Source: DATBLE01 sp046732255
GTDB taxonomy: Bacteria > Actinomycetota > Thermoleophilia > Gaiellales > Gaiellaceae
NCBI GenBank assembly: GCA_046732255.1
Contig: JBKPMR010000093.1
Location: 1-34,482 of the forward strand
Length of the DNA stretch: 34,482 bases
Direction of reading: 5' to 3'
Within the stretch, counting starts at the first letter, position 1. Every line of letters begins with the position of its first letter. The notes under the pieces are model-generated. The model searched no databases. It was not told the origin of the DNA and was given only the letters and a program-made list of their open reading frames with translations. A program made the position numbers and the translations under genes. This document shows, in pieces, positions 30,087-34,482 of the stretch.

Positions 30087-30593
30087 CTACAGACGATCCT
30101 TCAGCTCGGACAGTGCCGCCCACCGCGGGTCGGCCTCCTCGTCTCCGTGCGTGTGCGGCTCACGGTTCAGGTCTCGACCGCAGACGGGACAGAGGCCGGC
30201 GCAGTCGGGACGGCAGAGGATCTTGCCGGGCAGAGCGAGAACGAGCGAGTCCCGCGCCCAGGCGGAGACGTCGAGGCGGTTGTCGACGAGGTAGGGCGTC
30301 GTCAGCTCGTCGGAATCCGGACTGCTCGCCTGGTACTCGCGCAGGCGGAGGGTCTCATCGATCACCGCGTCGCCCAGACAGCGCATGCACGGGCCGTGCA
30401 GGCGGACGGAGAGCCCTAGCTCGAACACCCAGCCGGTCGAGGCCCGCGTGACTGCCAGCTCGGCCGGGACCTCCTCGGGAACGGCGATGTAGCGCTCGCC
30501 GCCGAGCTCGATCGGCGCGATCTCGACGGTGATCGCCTCGCGGTGCTCCTCTCCTGACCGCACCCGAACGTTGCGCAGGTCGAACCACGTCAT
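30087..30593 (-). CDS. yceD: YceD/DUF177 family protein
   Basis: A 168-residue protein from ATG 30593. It contains SVRLHGPCMRCLGDAVIDET (C69, C72) and CRPDCAGLCPVCGRDLNREP (C127-C138), the Cys clusters of the DUF177 family, with an acidic C-terminus. YceD is a conserved gene of unclear role, linked to 23S rRNA processing or lipid synthesis through its constant position before rpmF; here other genes intervene. No ribosome site is visible. Confidence 0.92.
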   Translation of the reverse strand: MTWFDLRNVRVRSGEEHREAITVEIAPIELGGERYIAVPEEVPAELAVTRASTGWVFELGLSVRLHGPCMRCLGDAVIDETLRLREYQASSPDSDELTTPYLVDNRLDVSAWARDSLVLALPGKILCRPDCAGLCPVCGRDLNREPHTHGDEEADPRWAALSELKDRL

Positions 30594-30626
30594 GCGGTCA
30601 GCGTAGCTCGGACGAAGATCCACCCC

Positions 30627-30651
30627 GTCGAAAGTCCGGAGGACTTTCGAC
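30627..30651 (-). terminator. Hairpin after the EamA transporter gene
   Basis: GTCGAAAGTCC-GGA-GGACTTTCGAC, a perfect 11-bp stem with a 3-nt loop, 5 bp beyond the transporter stop. It is the strongest simple hairpin in the right half of the window. There is no T run, so it may work as a GC-type terminator common in actinobacteria. Confidence 0.65.
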
Positions 30652-30655
30652 GCCC

Positions 30656-31666
30656 TTAGCTCCCGCGGGCGGGGACGGCGGACGGGCGCGGCTCCACCAC
30701 CGGCGCGGGCTCGGCCCCCGGCGCACGCACGATCATCGCCACCGCGGCGAGCACGATTCCGCCGCCGACGAGGGTGCGCCAGCCGAGCGGCTCGCCGAGG
30801 ATCACCGTGCCGAGCAGCACCGCCACGAACGGGTTCACGTATGCGTACGTGCCGACGAGCGCGGTCGGTGCATTCCGCAGGAGCCACATGTACGTCGTGA
30901 AGGCGACCAGCGACCCGGCGACGACGAGGTAGGCCAGCCCCAGCCACGACTCCAGCGAGACCCGGCCGGGGTGGACGCTCGAGAACTCGCCGGCCGCCGC
31001 GGAGATGACGACGAGGATCAGGCCGCCGGCCAGCATCTGCATCCCCGCCGACACCAGCGGCCGGTTCGGCTGCGGCGCGCGGCGCGAGTAGAGGGAACCG
31101 ATCGCCCACGCGGCCGAGCCGAAGACGAGCACGATCGCCGCGGTGCCGGCTCCCCCGCCGCCGGGCGCGACCAGCAGGCCGACGCCGACGAAGCCGATCA
31201 GCAGTCCCGTGACGGCGGCCCGTACGAGCCGCTGGCCGTAGACGACCCGATCGAGAAGTGCCATCCAGAGGGGGACGGAGGCGACGATCAGCGAGGCGGT
31301 GCCGGTGTCGAGCGTCTGCTCGGCCCAGCCGACCGCGGCGTTGCCGACCGCGAGCATCGGCGCGGCGATCAGGAACGCCGAGACCCACTGCCTCGCCGTC
31401 GGCCGGTCAGTGGAGTTCCCGCTCCGGCGCCGGCCAAGCCGGCGCCTGCGCTCATTGCCGGCTCCGTCGAGCCTACGCCGATCCCCGCGGCGCACCGCCC
31501 AGGCGTACAGCAGGCTCCCGGCGATCAGGAAGCGCATGGCCGCCATCAGGAACGGCGGGATCGTCCGCACGGCGAGGTCGATCCCGAGGTACGTCGAGCC
31601 CCAGACGACGTAGACGACCGCTAGGCCGAGCCAGACGCGGGTGCTCAGGTTCGGTGTCCTGGCCAC
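30656..31666 (-). CDS. EamA/DMT family transporter
   Basis: From GTG 31666 (GGGG a few bases upstream), 336 residues with about ten hydrophobic helices in two repeats, the first beginning WLGLAVVYVVWGSTYLGIDL and the second around LVFGSAAWAIGSLYSRRAPQ. The loop after helix 2 carries an unusual basic insert, RRGDRRRLDGAGNERRRR and on to about residue 90, encoded over a GGCGCCGGC-CAA-GCCGGCGCC palindrome at 31426-31446. Such transporters export amino acids or other small metabolites; substrate unknown. A LysR regulator diverges from it. Confidence 0.9.
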   Translation of the reverse strand: MARTPNLSTRVWLGLAVVYVVWGSTYLGIDLAVRTIPPFLMAAMRFLIAGSLLYAWAVRRGDRRRLDGAGNERRRRLGRRRSGNSTDRPTARQWVSAFLIAAPMLAVGNAAVGWAEQTLDTGTASLIVASVPLWMALLDRVVYGQRLVRAAVTGLLIGFVGVGLLVAPGGGGAGTAAIVLVFGSAAWAIGSLYSRRAPQPNRPLVSAGMQMLAGGLILVVISAAAGEFSSVHPGRVSLESWLGLAYLVVAGSLVAFTTYMWLLRNAPTALVGTYAYVNPFVAVLLGTVILGEPLGWRTLVGGGIVLAAVAMIVRAPGAEPAPVVEPRPSAVPARGS

Positions 31667-31767
31667 CAGCCCCGCCGGTCGTTCACGTCGTAGTCCCGGC
31701 CGTCGGGACCGAGGACGGAGAGGACGCAAGCGAGGATCAGAATCCCGAAGACCACGGCGAATGCCAT
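31645..31767 (-). CDS. 40-residue membrane peptide overlapping the EamA gene
   Basis: ATG 31767 gives AFAVVFGILILACVLSVLG, one membrane helix, then PDGRDYDVNDRRGWWPGHRT. The last 22 bp overlap the transporter start in another frame, so the two are probably translated together. Weak GGCAGG upstream. The soluble tail with DYDVNDRRGWWPG looks conserved-domain-like, but I do not know a named family. Confidence 0.6.
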   Translation of the reverse strand: MAFAVVFGILILACVLSVLGPDGRDYDVNDRRGWWPGHRT

Positions 31768-31794
31768 ACGTTCAGCCTGCCTACTCGACAGCGA

Positions 31795-31812
31795 TTAGTA
31801 CAAGTCGTCTAA
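31795..31812. promoter_or_regulatory. Possible LysR operator
   Basis: TTAG-N10-CTAA, a short inverted repeat in the 60-bp divergent gap between the LysR gene and the small peptide/transporter genes. It lies where LysR regulators usually bind, but four-base arms are weak evidence. Confidence 0.3.
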
Positions 31813-31827
31813 AGTGTGGTAACCATC

Positions 31828-32778
31828 ATGGAAGCTGATAGCTACCAGTCCAGCTGGCTCGGCCTCGAGTTCCGCCATCTGATCGCCCTGAAGGCGATTG
31901 CCGAGACGGGCACGTTCGGACGGGCGGCCGCGCAGCTGGGTTACACGCAGTCCGCGATCAGCCAGCAGATCGCCATGCTGGAGCGGATCGTCGGCCGGCG
32001 GCTGCTCGAGCGGCCGGGCGGTCCCCGCCCCGTGTCTCTGACCGAGTCGGGCGAGCTTCTCCTCCGGCATGCGGATGCGATCTCGGCACGGCTCCAGGCG
32101 GCCCAGGCCGACCTGGCGGCACTCGACGCCGGCGACGCCGGGCCGCTTCGCATCGGGACGTATCAGAGCGTCGGCGCCCGTGTCCTGCCCGAGCTCGTCC
32201 GCGAGTTCTGTACCGAGTGGCCGCAGGTCGAGGTCACCCTCCAGGAGTCCGCCGACGACCGCGATCTGCTCACCCTGGTCGAGCGCGGCGACCTCGACCT
32301 CAGCTTCGTGGTCATCCCGGTGGACACCGGCCCGTACGAGAGCGTCGAGCTCTTCCGCGATCCCTACGTGCTCGTCGTGCCGGCGGGGTCGCCGCTGGCC
32401 GCCCGTGAGCGGCCGCCGACGCTCCGTGAGCTGGTCGAGCACCCGCTGATCTCCCACCGGACGTGCCGGACGACGAAGCACGTCGAGGACCGTCTGCGGC
32501 AGGCCGGGCGCGAACCGCAGATCGCGTTCCGCTCGGACGACAACGGGACGGTGCAGGGTCTCGTCGCCGCGGGGGTCGGCATCGCGATCGTTCCGCGTCT
32601 GACCGTCGACGAGAGTGATCCGGCCATCGAGGTGGTCGATCTCGGCGAGCGTGTCCCACCCCGGCTGATCGGGATCGCGTGGCACCGCGACCGCCGCCGC
32701 ACGCGCGCCGCGGAGGCGTTCGTCGAGCTTGCCCAAGGCGTCACCTCCGACGCCGGGCTCGCGGTCGAGGCTGCTTAG
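31828..32778 (+). CDS. LysR-family transcriptional regulator
   Basis: ATG 31828 gives 316 residues; GTG 31816 is four codons earlier. The winged helix-turn-helix is FRHLIALKAIAETGTFGRAA, then QLGYTQSAISQQIAMLERIV, followed by the linker helix and a periplasmic-binding-like effector domain (GPLRIGTYQSVGARVLPELV, and DLDLSFVV further on). It diverges from the EamA transporter and its small overlapping gene, the common layout of a LysR controlling its neighbour; the effector is unknown. Its stop overlaps the convergent cupin gene. Confidence 0.93.
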   Translation: MEADSYQSSWLGLEFRHLIALKAIAETGTFGRAAAQLGYTQSAISQQIAMLERIVGRRLLERPGGPRPVSLTESGELLLRHADAISARLQAAQADLAALDAGDAGPLRIGTYQSVGARVLPELVREFCTEWPQVEVTLQESADDRDLLTLVERGDLDLSFVVIPVDTGPYESVELFRDPYVLVVPAGSPLAARERPPTLRELVEHPLISHRTCRTTKHVEDRLRQAGREPQIAFRSDDNGTVQGLVAAGVGIAIVPRLTVDESDPAIEVVDLGERVPPRLIGIAWHRDRRRTRAAEAFVELAQGVTSDAGLAVEAA

Positions 32779-33335
32779 CCGCCAGGAAGCCACTGGCGGC
32801 GGTACCCGACCAGCCGGCCGCGCGGGAACCGGGCGTACGCCTCCGCCGGGTCGGTCGTCTCGCGCTCGACGCCGGCGCCGTGGCGGATCGCGACCTCGTC
32901 GACGGTGTAGGCGCCCCAGTCCGGGCCGGTCGATCGGTCGCGGGCACCGGCCGCGAGTACGAGACACGGCCTGTTTCCCGCGCCGACGATCACGTGCTCC
33001 GTCCCGGCAGGGCAATGCACGAAGTCCCACGCACGGAGCGCCCGCTCCTCGCCCTCGACGACGAGCAGCGCTTCACCGGCGACAACGAGGAAGTCCTCCT
33101 GGTCCGCCTCCCAGTGGTACATGGCCATCGGCTCGCCCGGACTGAGCAGCGTGAGGTTGATCCCGAGCTGCAGGAAATCCAACGCGCCGTCGAAGCCGGC
33201 GCCCTCGAACTCGCACAGGACGCCGCGTCCCGGCCGCTCCCACCACTGCGCGTCCCGAGCGTTGAGGACGAACCAGCCGTCTCCTTTCGGGACGATTCCG
33301 ACGTCTGTCCGGACGAGCTCCGCTTCGGGAACCAC
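32775..33335 (-). CDS. Cupin-domain protein
   Basis: From GTG 33335, 186 residues. The cupin barrel shows PMAMYHWEADQEDFLVVAGE (cupin motif 1, with His and Glu) and DFVHCPAGTEHVIVGAG (motif 2, with His), so a metal site is likely. N-terminal TDVGIVPKGDGWFVLNARDA and C-terminal TTDPAEAYARFPRG flank it. The family covers isomerases, dioxygenases and sugar-binding proteins; no reaction is assigned. It starts 7 bp after the metallophosphoesterase remnant. Confidence 0.8.
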   Translation of the reverse strand: MVPEAELVRTDVGIVPKGDGWFVLNARDAQWWERPGRGVLCEFEGAGFDGALDFLQLGINLTLLSPGEPMAMYHWEADQEDFLVVAGEALLVVEGEERALRAWDFVHCPAGTEHVIVGAGNRPCLVLAAGARDRSTGPDWGAYTVDEVAIRHGAGVERETTDPAEAYARFPRGRLVGYRRQWLPGG

Positions 33336-33342
33336 GACTCGG

Positions 33343-33552
33343 CTAGCGCTGCGACTCGAAGAAGGCAGCCGCCTCCCGAGCATTCGGCACCGTGAGCAGG
33401 TTCTCGGCGATCCACTCCTCGGCATCGGGCCGCCGGGGGCGACGATCGACGCCGAACAGGATCACATCCGGCCGAATCGACTCGAGCTCGGCGAGCACGG
33501 CCTCGAGCGCAGGGAGGTTGCCGTGGACGTCGTAGAGCGCTGCAACCTTCAT
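33343..33552 (-). pseudogene. Metallophosphoesterase remnant with internal deletion
   Basis: A 69-codon ORF. Residues 1-34 (KVAALYDVHGNLPALEAVLA, then ILFG) are the start of a calcineurin-like phosphoesterase, with the DVHGN metal motif; residues 40-69 (PDAEEWIAENLLTVPNAREA, ending FFESQR) look like the end of the same family. The roughly 150 residues between them, with the GD and GNHD/GNxD metal motifs, are absent. The junction reads VDRRPRR. The frame is kept, but the product cannot have the catalytic site. Confidence 0.6.
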
Positions 33553-33582
33553 TCGTTAGCCGCCCGATACGCTGGTCATCAG

Positions 33583-33608
33583 GCGCCCAGGCGACCGAGC
33601 CTGGGCGC
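33583..33608 (-). terminator. Hairpin after the SepIVA-like gene
   Basis: GCGCCCAGGC-N6-GCCTGGGCGC, a perfect 10-bp stem 5 bp past the stop codon of the gene at 33614. No T run. A likely transcription end, and a separator from the metallophosphoesterase remnant. Confidence 0.6.
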
Positions 33609-33613
33609 ACGGG

Positions 33614-34108
33614 CTAATACGCTTCGTCGCCGTCCGAGGAGACGCCGGCGACGACGTTCTCCTGGGAGCGCTCGTGAAGGCGCTCGCGGCCGCGCTTGAC
33701 GGCGGTCAGGAACTTGTCGAGATTGACCTCGAGCGTCGAGAGGATGCCGTCGGCCCAGTCCTCCATCTCGAGCCGCGTCTCGCGCGCCTGCCGGCGGGCA
33801 TCGTCGATGATCTCCTGAGCCTGGCGCTCCGCGAGCTTGACGATCTCGGTCTGCGACGCCTCGCGGGCCGCCTGCTCGCGTGCCTCGCCGAGGATCCGGT
33901 CGCACTCGCGCTTCGCCTCCGCGAGCATCTCCTGCCGTTCCTTGACGATCCAGCGCGCCTGCTTGATCTCTTCCGGGATCGTCGCGCGCATCTGGTCGAG
34001 GATGTCGTAGATCTCCTCGCGGTCGATCCGCACCTGGTCGGTGAGCGGGACCGCCTTCGCGTTGTGCACGAGGTCGTCGAGCTTGTCGATCAATACGAGT
34101 ACGTCCAT
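33614..34108 (-). CDS. SepIVA-like coiled-coil protein
   Basis: A 164-residue coiled-coil protein starting MDVLVLIDKLDDLVHNAKAV, then DREEIYDILDQMRATIPEEI and a long helix of the type RQEMLAEAKRECDRILGEAR. The pattern and its neighbourhood (before yceD, with coaD upstream) match mycobacterial SepIVA (Rv2927c), a DivIVA-like division protein, though this one is shorter. Automatic annotation often calls such proteins ATP synthase subunit B-like, which I doubt. No ribosome site; ATG 34108. Confidence 0.75.
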   Translation of the reverse strand: MDVLVLIDKLDDLVHNAKAVPLTDQVRIDREEIYDILDQMRATIPEEIKQARWIVKERQEMLAEAKRECDRILGEAREQAAREASQTEIVKLAERQAQEIIDDARRQARETRLEMEDWADGILSTLEVNLDKFLTAVKRGRERLHERSQENVVAGVSSDGDEAY

Positions 34109-34171
34109 GGGGTTGCAGTCTAGCCCGGCAGCCAGCCAGGCGGAGTCTGGTTGGCGCCAAGAGCGAGCACG

Positions 34172-34482
<311 letters not shown>

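Noticed and set aside
30087..31388. A 433-codon frame ending in YceD
   Set aside because: The N-terminal 265 residues are an Arg-rich shadow of the EamA gene; YceD begins at ATG 30593.

Overview
The window is one contiguous piece of a high-GC bacterial chromosome. The gene order sepIVA-like, yceD, rpmF, plsX, acpP, rnc, smc, ftsY, ffh, rpsP, khpA, rimM, trmD, rplS, rnhB, yraN, comM, dprA is a core actinobacterial arrangement. Together with the protein style it suggests a deep-branching actinobacterium, possibly Thermoleophilia; that placement is inference because no search was run. No tRNA, rRNA, CRISPR array, transposase or replication origin was recognised.

Left end, 1-7124: an accessory cluster. 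A truncated AGE-family sugar epimerase on the minus strand diverges from a tight plus-strand operon: a nucleotidyltransferase-fold protein (NTP_transf_5 type), a PqqD/RRE-like protein with a peptide-like C-terminal tail, an HPr-kinase-like P-loop kinase, four family-2 glycosyltransferases that arose by tandem duplication of a two-gene unit (one copy frameshifted), and a second nucleotidyltransferase-fold protein. The kinase plus nucleotidyltransferase pair recalls the phosphorylation and glycosylation enzymes of some lasso peptides, but no macrocyclase, leader protease, transporter or separate precursor gene is visible. This is the best candidate for an undescribed system.

7137-13632: an ABM-fold protein, a VOC protein, a FAD amine/amino-acid oxidase-like protein, a secreted propeller-like protein, dprA, comM and an orphan DNA methyltransferase. 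13672-16778: htpX with a 5' hairpin that reaches its Shine-Dalgarno sequence, a SAM methyltransferase, yraN, rnhB and rplS with an acidic tail. 16779-17594: a VOC gene between two diverged inverted repeat arms, separating rplS from lepB.

17595-28231, all minus strand except one small ORF: lepB fused to a J-like domain, trmD, rimM, khpA, rpsP, ffh, ftsY, a short-armed smc, a 44-codon membrane peptide, rnc, acpP, plsX, rpmF and the PIN toxin vapC. 28251-30593: the vapB antitoxin and an ABC-F protein split by a frameshift lie between the usual partners rpmF and yceD. 30656-34482: an EamA transporter overlapped by a 40-codon membrane peptide, a divergent LysR regulator, a cupin, a deleted metallophosphoesterase remnant, a SepIVA-like coiled-coil protein and the coaD fragment at the right edge.

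A second theme crosses the window. Five genes (two glycosyltransferases, the FAD oxidoreductase, vapC and rnc) have no ATG, GTG or TTG where their protein family begins, but all have CTG followed by A at that place; in three of them the CTGA overlaps the upstream stop codon. Two other genes carry apparent one-base deletions in G or C runs, so assembly error must be considered for any reading-frame oddity here.
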